Shown: piece after piece, positions 1-9,135 of the stretch
How the letters are laid out: every line of letters starts with the position of its first letter
Position numbering within the stretch: the first letter of the stretch is position 1
NCBI GenBank assembly: GCA_910584375.1
Contig: CAJUAH010000005.1
Location: 119,329 to 183,328, forward strand
DNA length: 64,000 bases
Direction: 5' to 3'
Source of the DNA: an uncultured Acetatifactor sp.
Lineage (GTDB): Bacteria; Bacillota; Clostridia; Lachnospirales; Lachnospiraceae
Notes under the pieces: generated by a model
What the model saw: the letters and a program-made list of their open reading frames with translations, nothing else
Told to the model about the DNA's origin: nothing
The model's database searches: none
Position numbers and translations under genes: made by a program

Positions 1-837
1 AATTATCAGTGGTATCCGGGGCATATGACGAAAGCCATACGGATGATGCAGGAAAATATTAAACTGATCGATCTGGTGATCGAGCTGCTGGACGCGAGGA
101 TACCGTTTAGCAGCCGTAATCCCGACATTGACAGGCTGGCTGCCGGGAAGTTCAGGATCGTGCTGCTGGGCAAGGCGGATCTGGCGGATCCGGCCTGCAA
201 CAGGCAGTGGATCCGGTATTTTCAGGAGCGGCAGATTCCCGTACAGGAGATTGATTCCAGAGTGAAAAACGGCATGAAAGCCGTCTACGGTATGGCGCGG
301 GAGGCGTGCAGGGAAAAGATCGAGAGGGATCGCAGACGGGGGATCGTGAACAGACCGGTTCGGGCTATGGTGGTGGGGATCCCCAATGTGGGAAAGTCCA
401 CATTTATCAATTCCTTTGTAGGGAGGGCCTGCGCTCAAACCGGCAACAGGCCCGGAGTGACCAGGGGAAAACAGTGGATCCGTCTGGACAGGGGACTGGA
501 GCTGCTGGATACTCCCGGTATTCTGTGGCCCAAATTCGAGGATCAACAGGTGGGGATGCGGCTGGCATTTATAGGTTCCCTGAATGACGAGACGATTCTC
601 ATGGACGAACTGGCCTGCGATCTGATCCGATGTTTGGTGCGGCTCTATCCCCAGGCGCTGCCCGGGCGCTATGATATCGAGGGAACGGGAGAGCCCTCCC
701 GCGTACTGGAACAGATAGCGGAAAAAAGGGGCTGTTACGGAAAAGGACAGGAGCCGGATCTGGAGCGGGCGGCGGCGCTGCTCGTAGAGGATTTTCGCAG
801 CGGCAGGCTGGGCAGGTTGACGCTGGAGAGGCCCTGA
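1..837 (+). CDS. rbgA: Ribosome biogenesis GTPase RbgA/YlqF (5' end just outside window)
   Basis: Circularly permuted GTPase that helps late assembly of the 50S subunit. The reading frame is open from base 1 and begins NYQWYPGHMTKA, the normal RbgA N-terminus, so the start codon probably lies only a few bases left of the window. The G4 motif (LGKADL) precedes the G1 P-loop (GIPNVGKST), which is the permuted order of the family, and DTPGI is the G3 motif. The C-terminal helical ANTAR-like domain is present. It is followed closely by lepB and rnhB on the same strand, an order also known in Bacillus (ylqF-rnhB). Function is from family membership and is secure. Confidence 0.95.
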   Translation, partial: NYQWYPGHMTKAIRMMQENIKLIDLVIELLDARIPFSSRNPDIDRLAAGKFRIVLLGKADLADPACNRQWIRYFQERQIPVQEIDSRVKNGMKAVYGMAREACREKIERDRRRGIVNRPVRAMVVGIPNVGKSTFINSFVGRACAQTGNRPGVTRGKQWIRLDRGLELLDTPGILWPKFEDQQVGMRLAFIGSLNDETILMDELACDLIRCLVRLYPQALPGRYDIEGTGEPSRVLEQIAEKRGCYGKGQEPDLERAAALLVEDFRSGRLGRLTLERP

Positions 838-874
838 AAGCTTTCAAATTATATATAAAGGTTGGTTGATTGAG

Positions 875-1420
875 ATGAAAAAAGTATTGAGAGAGATATT
901 AAGCACAGGACTGTATCTGCTGATCGTGCTGTGTCTGACCTATCTGGTCATCGCGTTTGTGGGACAGAGAACAGAAGTGAACGGAGCCAGCATGGAGCCT
1001 ACTCTGAGCGATCAGGACAATCTGATCGTAGATAAAATCACCTACCGTTTTCATGACCCGGAGCGGTTTGACATTATAGTTTTTCCGTATCAGCATAAGG
1101 AGAAGACTTACTTTATCAAGCGGATTATCGGTCTGCCGGGAGAGACTGTACAGATCGACGAAGAGGGAAGGATCTATATCAACGGAGAGGTGCTCTATGA
1201 AACCTACGGCAGAGAGGTGATCCAGCCGGATCATATCGGCCTGGCCATCGAGCCTATCACACTGGGCGAGGACGAATACTTCGTGCTGGGCGATAACCGT
1301 AACAACAGCACGGACAGCCGGGTGTCACAGGTGGGAAATATCAAGCGGGAAAATATTATCGGCAGAGCCTGGCTTCGCATATGGCCTTTCGACGATTTCG
1401 GCATTTTACAGCATCAGTAG
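875..1420 (+). CDS. lepB: Signal peptidase I
   Basis: Type I (S26) signal peptidase that cleaves signal peptides from exported proteins at the outer face of the membrane. One N-terminal membrane segment (about residues 10-30) is followed by GASMEPTL with catalytic Ser39 and by FIKRIIGLPGE with the general base Lys82; the conserved GDNRNNSTDSR box is near the C-terminus. About 181 residues is usual for Gram-positive single-spanning enzymes. The start is uncertain: ATG at 875 is chosen, but an in-frame TTG at 866 is only 4 bases from a weak AAAGG. It lies in the rbgA-rnhB run. Confidence 0.93.
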   Translation: MKKVLREILSTGLYLLIVLCLTYLVIAFVGQRTEVNGASMEPTLSDQDNLIVDKITYRFHDPERFDIIVFPYQHKEKTYFIKRIIGLPGETVQIDEEGRIYINGEVLYETYGREVIQPDHIGLAIEPITLGEDEYFVLGDNRNNSTDSRVSQVGNIKRENIIGRAWLRIWPFDDFGILQHQ

Positions 1421-1432
1421 AGGAGAGAAGTT

Positions 1433-2191
1433 ATGGCGGTCAGTATCGATGAAGTCAAGGCACAGTTGCAGGCAGCTTGTGAGAATGAGCTGCCTGCTTT
1501 TGTAGACATGTATGAGGGGGATGCCAGGAGCGGCGTCCAAAAGTGTGTGGAGACGGCCAGAAAGCGAATCGTGTCTCTGGAAAAAGAGAGAGCGCGGATC
1601 GAAAAGCTGTGGGAGTTTGAGCGCCGCTATGACAGCTATTCTTATATCTGCGGTATCGACGAGGTGGGCAGAGGACCTCTGGCGGGCCCGGTGGTGGCCG
1701 GAGCGGTGATCCTGCCCAGGAATTGTGACCTGTTGTATATTAATGATTCCAAGCAACTGTCCGAAAAAAAAAGAGAGGAACTCTATACGGCAATCCTGGA
1801 AAAGGCCGTGTGCTGCGCTCTGGGATATGCCTCTCCCCAACGCATCGACGAGATCAATATCCTACAGGCTACCTATGAGGCCATGCGGGAGGCCATCGGT
1901 AAACTGACGCCCCAGCCGGATCTGCTGCTCAACGACGCGGTGACAATCCCCCTGGTGTCTATCCGACAGATTCCCATTATCAAGGGGGACGCCAGGAGCA
2001 TCTCCATCGGCGCGGCCAGTATCATTGCAAAAGTCACCCGGGACCGGTTGATGCGGGAATATGACCAGGTGTATCCCGGATATGATTTCGCGGGAAATAA
2101 GGGTTACGGCAGCGCCGCCCATATCGAGGCTCTGAAAAGATTCGGCCCCACGCCCATACACCGGAAAAGCTTTATCCATAACTTTGTATAA
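1433..2191 (+). CDS. rnhB: Ribonuclease HII
   Basis: Endonuclease that removes ribonucleotides misincorporated in DNA and RNA of RNA-DNA hybrids. The active-site block YICGIDEVGRGPLAG carries Asp76 and Glu77, and further acidic residues lie in LLNDAV and in the later IAKVTRD block. An N-terminal helical extension of about 70 residues precedes the catalytic domain, as in Bacillus RnhB. The ATG at 1433 follows GGAGAGAAG. The gene begins 13 bases after lepB, so co-transcription is likely. Confidence 0.95.
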   Translation: MAVSIDEVKAQLQAACENELPAFVDMYEGDARSGVQKCVETARKRIVSLEKERARIEKLWEFERRYDSYSYICGIDEVGRGPLAGPVVAGAVILPRNCDLLYINDSKQLSEKKREELYTAILEKAVCCALGYASPQRIDEINILQATYEAMREAIGKLTPQPDLLLNDAVTIPLVSIRQIPIIKGDARSISIGAASIIAKVTRDRLMREYDQVYPGYDFAGNKGYGSAAHIEALKRFGPTPIHRKSFIHNFV

Positions 2192-2227
2192 GGAACTCTA
2201 ATTCTAAAACAGAAAGGCTGCTATTTT

Positions 2228-3961
2228 ATGTGGATCACGGATTTGCTCCAGGCAGGAAAACAGACGGGAAATACCCGGAATACACAGGACGCCCAGGGGG
2301 CGCAGTCCGCAGGCAGGGAGCCTTCGGCGGCAGCGCTCAGAAACGAGATCAGGGCGCTGACGCCCGGCCAGGTGATCTCCGGCCAGGTGCTGGATAAGGC
2401 AGGGGAGGAACTGAAACTGCTGGTGAATTTCAGAGGCAGCGAGTTTGAACTGCAGGCCAGGCTGGAGCAGAACATGGCGCTCTCCATGGGCAGGAATATT
2501 TTGTTCCAGGTCAAGAACAACGGCAGCAATCTGTCCCTGAGTCCCCTCTTTGAAAATATGGGAATGGAGGCCAACGCGCAGAAGGCGGTGGAGATGGCGT
2601 CCCTGCCGGTGAACGATACCACGATGCAGCTGGTGGGACAGCTGATGAAAGAGGGAATGCCCATTGACAGGGAGGCGCTGCTGAATTTTTATCACGAGGC
2701 CACTACGTTTGCCGATGCCGAGATTCTGGATATCATAGATCTGCACAAGCTGGGCCTGGCGGTGAACGCGGAGAATCTGGAGCAGATCAGCTCCTATAAG
2801 AATATGACGCATCGGCTTATGGGAGGGATCAACGACTTGAGCGGGCAGCTGCCGCAGCTGTTGCAGGAGATGGCGGATCAGGGCATGGGCCGGGAGATCG
2901 GGAAGATATTTGAGGCACTGCTGCTGGGGGAGAATGGGCAGCCCCTGGCCGGGCTGGAGGAGTCCCGGGAGCCCGCGGCGGAGGGAGGCGCACAGCCTTC
3001 CGCCTCCCAGACCGGGGAGACGGCGGCCGGGCCGGAGTCGGGGAAGATCGTGATCGTGGAGGAACGGGGAGAATTTCCTCAGCTATCGGAGAGCGGAAAA
3101 GCACAGCAGGGGCAGGAGACGGTCAGGGTCCTGGAGGGTAATGTGCCGGAGACCCTGCGGGAACAGAGCGACAACGCCGGGCAGGGCAGCAGCGTGCAGG
3201 AGCAGGCCCAGAAGGCGAGCCAGCCTCAGAGCCCGGCCCAGGGACCGGCCTTTGATCTGCTGCGGCAGGCGGCCCGGATCCTCAGCGGGGAGAGCCCGTC
3301 CCCGGCGCGGGAACGGCAGATTCTGGAGCTGGCAAAGTCTCCCGAATTTCAGAGACAGCTCCGTGCGTATGTGAAACAGGAACTGTCCCTGCGGCCGGAG
3401 GATACCGACCGGGAAAAGCTGGATCAGGTATATGGCAGGCTCAGCAGGCAGTTGGGAGCCCTGTCGGAGGCGCTGGGCAGCGCGGGGCAGGAGAGCAGCG
3501 CTCTGGGCAGAACCGTGCAGAATCTGAACCAGAATCTGAACTTTATGAACCAGTTGAACGATCAGTACGCCTATGTGCAGCTGCCCCTGAAAATGTCGGA
3601 CAGGGACGCTCACGGGGAACTGTATGTGTACGCCAACAAAAGCAAAAAGACCGTGCGGGAAGGGGAAGTCAGCGCGCTGCTCCATCTGGATATGGAGAAT
3701 CTCGGCCCCATGGATATCTATGTGCAGCTTCAGGATAACCATGTGGGAACCCGTTTCTATCTGCCGGATGAGGCGATGCTGGATTTCATCGCGGAACATA
3801 TCGACCTGTTAAACAGCAGGCTGGAAAAGAGAGGCTACCAATTGAACTGCGCTTTCCAGACACGGGAGCTGGGGACAGAGAACACGGTGATGCAGGAGCT
3901 GATAGAGGAGAATAGCAACCGGCCCATGAGCGCGGACTATTCCTTTGACGCGTTCGCGTAG
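2228..3961 (+). CDS. FliK-like protein (YlqG type), non-flagellar context
   Basis: 577-residue protein. The long middle (about residues 230-330) is rich in Gln, Glu, Ala and Pro and looks disordered. The C-terminal part (about residues 430-560: VQLPLKMSDRDAHGELYVY, then LHLDMENLGPMDIYVQL) resembles the hook-length control domain of FliK, in which such Leu/Val strands are typical. The next gene resembles the FlhB C-terminal tail, so a FliK/FlhB-type pair is kept without other flagellar genes in view; Bacillus has the same pair as ylqG-ylqH after rnhB. No signal peptide or membrane segment is visible. Function is unknown; family assignment is by motif and synteny. Confidence 0.75.
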   Translation: MWITDLLQAGKQTGNTRNTQDAQGAQSAGREPSAAALRNEIRALTPGQVISGQVLDKAGEELKLLVNFRGSEFELQARLEQNMALSMGRNILFQVKNNGSNLSLSPLFENMGMEANAQKAVEMASLPVNDTTMQLVGQLMKEGMPIDREALLNFYHEATTFADAEILDIIDLHKLGLAVNAENLEQISSYKNMTHRLMGGINDLSGQLPQLLQEMADQGMGREIGKIFEALLLGENGQPLAGLEESREPAAEGGAQPSASQTGETAAGPESGKIVIVEERGEFPQLSESGKAQQGQETVRVLEGNVPETLREQSDNAGQGSSVQEQAQKASQPQSPAQGPAFDLLRQAARILSGESPSPARERQILELAKSPEFQRQLRAYVKQELSLRPEDTDREKLDQVYGRLSRQLGALSEALGSAGQESSALGRTVQNLNQNLNFMNQLNDQYAYVQLPLKMSDRDAHGELYVYANKSKKTVREGEVSALLHLDMENLGPMDIYVQLQDNHVGTRFYLPDEAMLDFIAEHIDLLNSRLEKRGYQLNCAFQTRELGTENTVMQELIEENSNRPMSADYSFDAFA

Positions 3962-3973
3962 GCGGGAGAAAAA

Positions 3974-4273
3974 ATGGCAGATAAATTAACAGACAAAAAT
4001 AAACCCAAACAGGCCATCGCGCTGGAGTATAACCCGGAGGAGGACGCCCCCAAAGTCATCGCGTCCGGTCGGGGCAAGCTGGCGGAACGCATCATAGAAA
4101 AGGCAAAAGAGAGCGACGTGCCCATACACCGGGACGACAAGCTGGCGGATACGCTGTCTCGGCTGGAGATAGGAGACGCGATCCCTCCGGAGCTCTACGA
4201 AGTGGTGGCGGAGATTCTGATCTTTGTGGATTCCATGGATAAACTGCGAAGTAAAGTGGGTGGCAGGAAATGA
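3974..4273 (+). CDS. FlhB C-terminal-domain-like protein (YlqH type)
   Basis: 99 residues that match only the cytoplasmic tail of FlhB/type III export switch proteins: QAIALEYNPEEDAPKVIASG, then RIIEKAKESDVPIH, and IPPELYEVVAEIL near the end. The membrane domain and the NPTH autocleavage site are absent, so it corresponds to the part of FlhB downstream of the cleavage point. It follows the FliK-like gene by 12 bases and overlaps yraN by four (ATGA), which suggests translational coupling. The partnership with the FliK-like protein is inferred from flagellar FliK-FlhB interaction. Confidence 0.85.
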   Translation: MADKLTDKNKPKQAIALEYNPEEDAPKVIASGRGKLAERIIEKAKESDVPIHRDDKLADTLSRLEIGDAIPPELYEVVAEILIFVDSMDKLRSKVGGRK

Positions 4274-4629
4274 ACAGGCGCAAAGTGGGGACGGACGGGG
4301 AAACGCTGGCCGCCGCTTTTCTGGAAAAACAGGGCGTTTCCATACTGGAGCGCAATTACCGGAACAAAAGCGGTGAGATCGACCTGATCGGAAGGGACGG
4401 GGAATATCTTGTATTTTTTGAGGTGAAATACAGGCGTTGCGGAGACTGCGGGCATCCCGAGGAGGCTGTGGGCAGCGTCAAACAGAGACAGATCTGCCGG
4501 GTGGCGGACTACTACCGCATAACCCATGGCATATCTCTCCAGGCCGCACAGCGGTACGACGTGATCGCCATCGAGGGAGAACAGATCAGATGGGTGAAAA
4601 ACGCCTTTCCCCATCAGTATGGACGATAA
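4270..4629 (+). CDS. YraN/UPF0102 family putative endonuclease
   Basis: 119-residue protein with the Holliday-junction-resolvase-like PD-(D/E)XK core: GEIDLIG supplies Glu36 and Asp38 and FFEVKYR supplies Glu51 and Lys53. Members of this family are small cytosolic proteins often found between rnhB and genome maintenance genes; the precise substrate is not settled. It overlaps the previous gene by four bases and is followed by pgeF. Confidence 0.9.
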   Translation: MNRRKVGTDGETLAAAFLEKQGVSILERNYRNKSGEIDLIGRDGEYLVFFEVKYRRCGDCGHPEEAVGSVKQRQICRVADYYRITHGISLQAAQRYDVIAIEGEQIRWVKNAFPHQYGR

Positions 4630-4644
4630 AGGAAAGAGGTGTCT

Positions 4645-5547
4645 ATGGAGCCGATCATCAGAGCGCCGGGAAGGGAAACGGTCATGCGCCGGGAGAGGGC
4701 GGGAGATGTGGAATATCTCACATTTCCGCTGCTGTCTGCCCAGCCCGGGATTACCCACGCGTTTTCCACCAGAAGGGGCGGTGTCAGTCAGGGGATATAC
4801 GATTCGATGAATCTGTCCTTTACCAGAGGGGACGACGAGGAGCAGGTGCAGGAGAATTTTCGCCGCATGGCGGCGGCGCTGCAGACGGATACCTCCCACA
4901 TGGTATGTTCTTACCAGACCCATACAACCAATATCCGCAGAGTGGGCAGGGAAGACGGCGGTAAGGGGATCCTGCGGGAGCGGGGCTACACCGATGTGGA
5001 CGGTTTGGTGACAAACGACAGGGGGCTGTGTCTGGTGTGCTTTTTCGCGGACTGCGTTCCGCTGTATTTTGTGGACAGGGAGCACGGGGCCATAGGGCTG
5101 GCGCACTCCGGCTGGCGGGGGACGGCAGCCGGCATGGGGATGCGCATGGTTCGGCGTATGGAGCGGGAATTTGGCACCAGACCCCGGGATCTGGTGGCGG
5201 CGATAGGCCCTTCCATCTGCCGGGACTGTTATGAAGTCAGCCGGGAAGTGGCGGAGCAGTTTGAACGGTTGGAGGCGTCCATACCGGGCAGCGACAGGCT
5301 GCTGGCTGAGCTGGCAGAGCAGGGCGTCTATCCTCATCGGCGAATCCTGCGGCCGGGCAGGGAGGAAGGCAAGTATCAACTGGATCTGTGGCTGGCCAAT
5401 CTGTTGATCCTGCGGGGAGCGGGTATTCCGGCCGCGGGGATACAGGTGACAGACGTATGTACCTGCTGCAACAGCGGCTATCTGTTTTCTCACAGGGCCA
5501 GCCAGGGAAAAAGGGGTAATTTGGCGGCGTTTTTAAGAATAGACTGA
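4645..5547 (+). CDS. pgeF: Multicopper-type polyphenol oxidase family (YfiH/PgeF, LACC1 fold)
   Basis: About 300 residues. Family signatures are the metal-ligand blocks CFFADCVPLYF, HSGWRGTAAGM and the C-terminal CTCCNSGYLFSHR. Bacterial members have been described as purine nucleoside phosphorylase/adenosine deaminase-like enzymes and as editing enzymes for peptidoglycan precursors; the sequence does not say which applies here. The ATG at 4645 is preferred over GTG 4639 because the latter overlaps the Shine-Dalgarno GGAAAGAGG (4631-4639). It is the last gene of the repair/assembly run. Confidence 0.9.
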   Translation: MEPIIRAPGRETVMRRERAGDVEYLTFPLLSAQPGITHAFSTRRGGVSQGIYDSMNLSFTRGDDEEQVQENFRRMAAALQTDTSHMVCSYQTHTTNIRRVGREDGGKGILRERGYTDVDGLVTNDRGLCLVCFFADCVPLYFVDREHGAIGLAHSGWRGTAAGMGMRMVRRMEREFGTRPRDLVAAIGPSICRDCYEVSREVAEQFERLEASIPGSDRLLAELAEQGVYPHRRILRPGREEGKYQLDLWLANLLILRGAGIPAAGIQVTDVCTCCNSGYLFSHRASQGKRGNLAAFLRID

Positions 5548-5591
5548 ATGTTGGGCTGTTGTCCGGCTACAGGGAAGGGAAAGGAAGGGGT

Positions 5592-6314
5592 ATGGCAAAT
5601 ATACTGGTGTGTGACGATGACAGGGAGATTGCGGAGGCTATAGGCATCTATCTGCGGGAAGAGGGGTATCGGGTGTTCAAGGCCTACGACGGGGAGCAGG
5701 CGGTGGAACTGCTGTCCCGCGAACAGATACACCTGTTGATCATGGATGTGATGATGCCGAAGATGGATGGGATCGAGGCCACCCTCAAGATACGGGAGAA
5801 CAGTTCCATACCGATCATTATTCTGTCCGCCCGGTCGGAGGATGCGGACAAGATCCTGGGGCTGAACATTGGGGCGGACGACTATGTGACCAAGCCCTTT
5901 AATCCTCTGGAGCTGATGGCCAGAGTAAAGTCCAATCTGCGCCGCTATACCTCGCTGGGCAGTCTGGAACAGGAGAACCGCCATATTCACCGGGCGGGGG
6001 GGCTGCTGATCGACGACGAGACCAAGGAAGTCACCGTGGACGGAGAGCCGGTGCGGCTGACGCCCATCGAGTACAATATCCTGTTGCTGCTGGTGAAAAA
6101 TCAGGGCAGGGTCTTTTCCATCAATCAGATCTATGAAAATATCTGGAACGAGGACGCCATCGGCGCGGACAACACAGTGGCGGTACATATCCGGCATATC
6201 CGGGAGAAGATCGAGATCAATCCCCGGGAGCCGAGATATCTGAAAGTAGTCTGGGGCGTGGGCTACAAGATTGAAAAGCAGGGAGACGCTGATGAAGAAA
6301 AACAGAACGGTTAA
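5592..6314 (+). CDS. OmpR-family response regulator
   Basis: 240 residues: a receiver domain (acidic pocket CDDD, phospho-acceptor Asp52 in LIMDVMMPKMDG, conserved Lys in VTKPF) followed by a winged-helix DNA-binding domain (LTPIEYNILLLLV and VAVHIRHIREKI). The ATG at 5592 sits directly behind AAGGAAGGGG; an upstream in-frame TTG (5559) lacks such a site. It overlaps the start of the histidine kinase by 23 bases, so the two are a cotranscribed two-component pair. Target genes are unknown. Confidence 0.94.
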   Translation: MANILVCDDDREIAEAIGIYLREEGYRVFKAYDGEQAVELLSREQIHLLIMDVMMPKMDGIEATLKIRENSSIPIIILSARSEDADKILGLNIGADDYVTKPFNPLELMARVKSNLRRYTSLGSLEQENRHIHRAGGLLIDDETKEVTVDGEPVRLTPIEYNILLLLVKNQGRVFSINQIYENIWNEDAIGADNTVAVHIRHIREKIEINPREPRYLKVVWGVGYKIEKQGDADEEKQNG

Positions 6315-9072
6315 GCGGTTGGCGCTGCATACCCTGCAGCATCTGGCCGCCATTGGCATAGCGGTGATGCTGGGGATTATCGCCGTCAACTCCAATATAG
6401 TGGTGGACAATATGTACGGCGACCAGATCGGTTACCGGGTGCGGCTGATGGACAATGTGGGAGAATTTAAGGATTCCCGCATATTTACGGATGTTTTTCG
6501 CAATGCCATCAATGACATCACCCGGTTGGCGGTGATCAAGGGGCAGTTGGAGACGGAGGGAGAGTTCGACGGGACCAGGATTATTGACACCACCATGTTT
6601 GTAAACCGGGGATCTCATAAGAGCGACTGCGCCGTGACCGCCAGTTATCAGCTGGACGAACTGATCCGTTGGGGGAAATACGGGCTGGAATTGCAGACGG
6701 TGACTTTTCAGAGCAAATTTGACTTTATCGCCTACTTTGGGTACGAGAATATATTCACCAGCTACGGATACGGCGAGGATCTGGAACAGCTCGGGGTGCC
6801 GGGCGGCAGCATCTCCGATATCATCGCCTGGGATATGAAAAACGAACAGAGCGGCGACCACGAGGAGGGGCTGTCCAAGGGCGGCGGCGATACGTCTGCC
6901 ACGGATTTTGAGTTCATGGAACAGCAGGATGCCTATGAGACCGCACGGAAATATGTGGAAAAATTCTGGGGGATCGATCAGTTGTTTGAACGTATCACCG
7001 CAGAGATGGCGGCGCTGGGAAAAGAAGTGACCGTGCTGGAGAGGGGCGGGCAGGAGATTATCAGCACAGAGATGCTCATGCCCAGGTATGACACGGCTAC
7101 GAATCAGTCCATCGCGGCAATCTGCTCCAACTGGCCGGAGTACTGTATGCTGGAGTCCAATGTGATTGAGACGGTGGAGACTCTGGACTACAACTATACC
7201 CTGTACCAGAACCAGAACGATCTCTATGCCCAGGGCAAGACCAATCTGTATTTCTTCATCAGTACCACCACTCTGGGCGGGCAGGAGTATTACACCAATA
7301 TGGAGGAGTCCCTGCTGAAACTCACAGACGCGGAGAGGACGGAGTTTTTCCGGGAGCTGGGAAAGTATGTGGTGTATTATCCCGACAGTATGCGCCTGGA
7401 GACGAACGCGGATATCACAGAGGATGAGATGTTTGACAATGTCAGCGACTATGAGTACGCGTTTCCGAAAAATACAAAACTGTGGATCGGAGTGGACGCC
7501 GATTTTCCGATCCAGTACGATCAGTTCTATCTGGCGCAGAATACCTATAACAGCATTATCCCCCATATATGGCTGATCCTGATCCTGTCAGGCGCCTTTG
7601 GCCTGGTGTGGGCGGTGCTGGCGGGCTATATCAGTTACACCACCGGCAAGGAGGACAGGGACGGGGAGACGGTTTTCAGGCTGTATCTTTTTGACAGGCT
7701 GCCCACAGAGTTTGCCGCGGCGCTCATGCTGGCGGCGGGACTGGGGCTGTGGCTGCTTTTTCGGGTCATCTACGGCAATATATACGATTCGATCTTTTAC
7801 CGGGCCAGCCGTGCCACCGTGCAGCAGTTGGGCGCGGCAAAACAGTATGTGTTGGTCATGATCGGGGGGCTGGGCCTGCTGGTGAGCCTGGCGGTCTGTC
7901 TGTTCTGGTATAGTCTGGTAAGAAGGCTGCAGTACGGAAATCTGTGGAAAAACAGTATTGTCTATTATATCGGCAGAGGGATCGTGGGGGGACTGAACCG
8001 TATGCTGGAACATTCCAATGCGGTGATACGTACATTTATGCCCTACAATATCTTTTTGCTGGCCAATCTGCTCTGCGTTCTGGCCATGTATGAACTCCGG
8101 GAGGCTCCCCGCTGGCTGATATTGCTGCCGCTGCTTTTGATCGTTGTCATGGACGGCGGCGTGGGAATCTATGTATTTCGCAGGAGCGCGGAGCGGGGCG
8201 AGATCATTAACGGGATATCCAGAATCAGAGAGGGGGACATAGGCTATGTGCTGGACAGCACCCATATGCATGGGGACAACAAAGAACTGGCAGTATCGGT
8301 GAACAATATGGGAGACGGAATCCGCAAGGCCGTGGCGACCAGCATGAAGGACGAGAGGATGCAGGCCGATCTGATTACCAACGTTTCCCACGATATCAAG
8401 ACGCCGCTCACCTCTATCATCAACTATGTAAATCTGCTGAAACGGGAAAGGATCACCCAGGAACCGGCCAGCGGCTATATCGAAGTGCTGGACGCCAAGG
8501 CCCAGAGACTGAAACAGCTTACGGACGACCTGCTGGAGGCATCCAGGATATCCTCCGGAAATATCATACTGGAAAACAGCAGACTGGATCTGGCGGAGCT
8601 GGTTCGCCAGTCGGTGGGAGAGTTCTCGGAAAAGCTGGAGACCAGAAGATTGCAGGTTATGACAACGGAACCTGACAGCCCCGCCTATATCTATGCCGAC
8701 AGCAGGCGGATGTGGCGGGTAGTGGAAAACCTGTTTAACAATATCTATAAATATGCCATGGCGGGAACCCGCGTCTATGTGGATCTGGAGAAGGCGGAGG
8801 GCAAGGTTGTGCTGTCCGTGAAAAATATCTCCGAGACCTCTCTGAATTTCAGCCCCGACGAACTGACGGAGCGTTTTGTCAGAGGGGATGTATCCCGCAG
8901 CAGCGAGGGGAGCGGACTGGGGCTTTCCATCGCCAAAAATCTGACGGAACTGCAGGGCGGAGAGTTTCGGATCATTCTGGATGGGGATTTGTTCAAGGTT
9001 CTTATGCGATTCAATGAATATGAGGGTTCTGAGGAGGAGCCGGAGCGGGAAGATGCGGAAGAAAACCGTTGA
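6292..9072 (+). CDS. Large membrane sensor histidine kinase
   Basis: 926 residues, partner of the response regulator. A first membrane segment (about 12-33) is followed by an extracytoplasmic region of nearly 400 residues and then a block of about four to five membrane segments (roughly 425-640). The kinase core has the H box NVSHDIKTPLTSI with phospho-acceptor His700, the N box NLFNNIYKYA and the G box GSGLGLSIAKNL. The ATG at 6292 is used; TTG 6271 is a poorer alternative. The unusually large sensor part has no recognised ligand domain. A hairpin 9 bases after the stop probably ends the operon. Confidence 0.93.
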   Translation: MKKNRTVKRLALHTLQHLAAIGIAVMLGIIAVNSNIVVDNMYGDQIGYRVRLMDNVGEFKDSRIFTDVFRNAINDITRLAVIKGQLETEGEFDGTRIIDTTMFVNRGSHKSDCAVTASYQLDELIRWGKYGLELQTVTFQSKFDFIAYFGYENIFTSYGYGEDLEQLGVPGGSISDIIAWDMKNEQSGDHEEGLSKGGGDTSATDFEFMEQQDAYETARKYVEKFWGIDQLFERITAEMAALGKEVTVLERGGQEIISTEMLMPRYDTATNQSIAAICSNWPEYCMLESNVIETVETLDYNYTLYQNQNDLYAQGKTNLYFFISTTTLGGQEYYTNMEESLLKLTDAERTEFFRELGKYVVYYPDSMRLETNADITEDEMFDNVSDYEYAFPKNTKLWIGVDADFPIQYDQFYLAQNTYNSIIPHIWLILILSGAFGLVWAVLAGYISYTTGKEDRDGETVFRLYLFDRLPTEFAAALMLAAGLGLWLLFRVIYGNIYDSIFYRASRATVQQLGAAKQYVLVMIGGLGLLVSLAVCLFWYSLVRRLQYGNLWKNSIVYYIGRGIVGGLNRMLEHSNAVIRTFMPYNIFLLANLLCVLAMYELREAPRWLILLPLLLIVVMDGGVGIYVFRRSAERGEIINGISRIREGDIGYVLDSTHMHGDNKELAVSVNNMGDGIRKAVATSMKDERMQADLITNVSHDIKTPLTSIINYVNLLKRERITQEPASGYIEVLDAKAQRLKQLTDDLLEASRISSGNIILENSRLDLAELVRQSVGEFSEKLETRRLQVMTTEPDSPAYIYADSRRMWRVVENLFNNIYKYAMAGTRVYVDLEKAEGKVVLSVKNISETSLNFSPDELTERFVRGDVSRSSEGSGLGLSIAKNLTELQGGEFRIILDGDLFKVLMRFNEYEGSEEEPEREDAEENR

Positions 9073-9080
9073 AAATAACA

Positions 9081-9110
9081 GAGAACCGGGGAGGAGAGTC
9101 TCCGGTTCTC
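9081..9110. terminator. Hairpin between convergent histidine kinase and prs
   Basis: Inverted repeat GAGAACCGG (9081-9089) / CCGGTTCTC (9102-9110) between two converging genes. There is no clear T-run on the plus side, so its strength as an intrinsic terminator is uncertain. Confidence 0.55.
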
Positions 9111-9135
9111 ATATTGCGGCGGTATAAGGCGACGG

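Noticed and set aside
4195..5493. Long open frames on the opposite strand of pgeF, the response regulator, histidine kinase, nrdD and others
   Set aside because: They lie exactly over well-supported genes, have low-complexity compositions and no ribosome binding sites; they follow from GC-rich codon usage.
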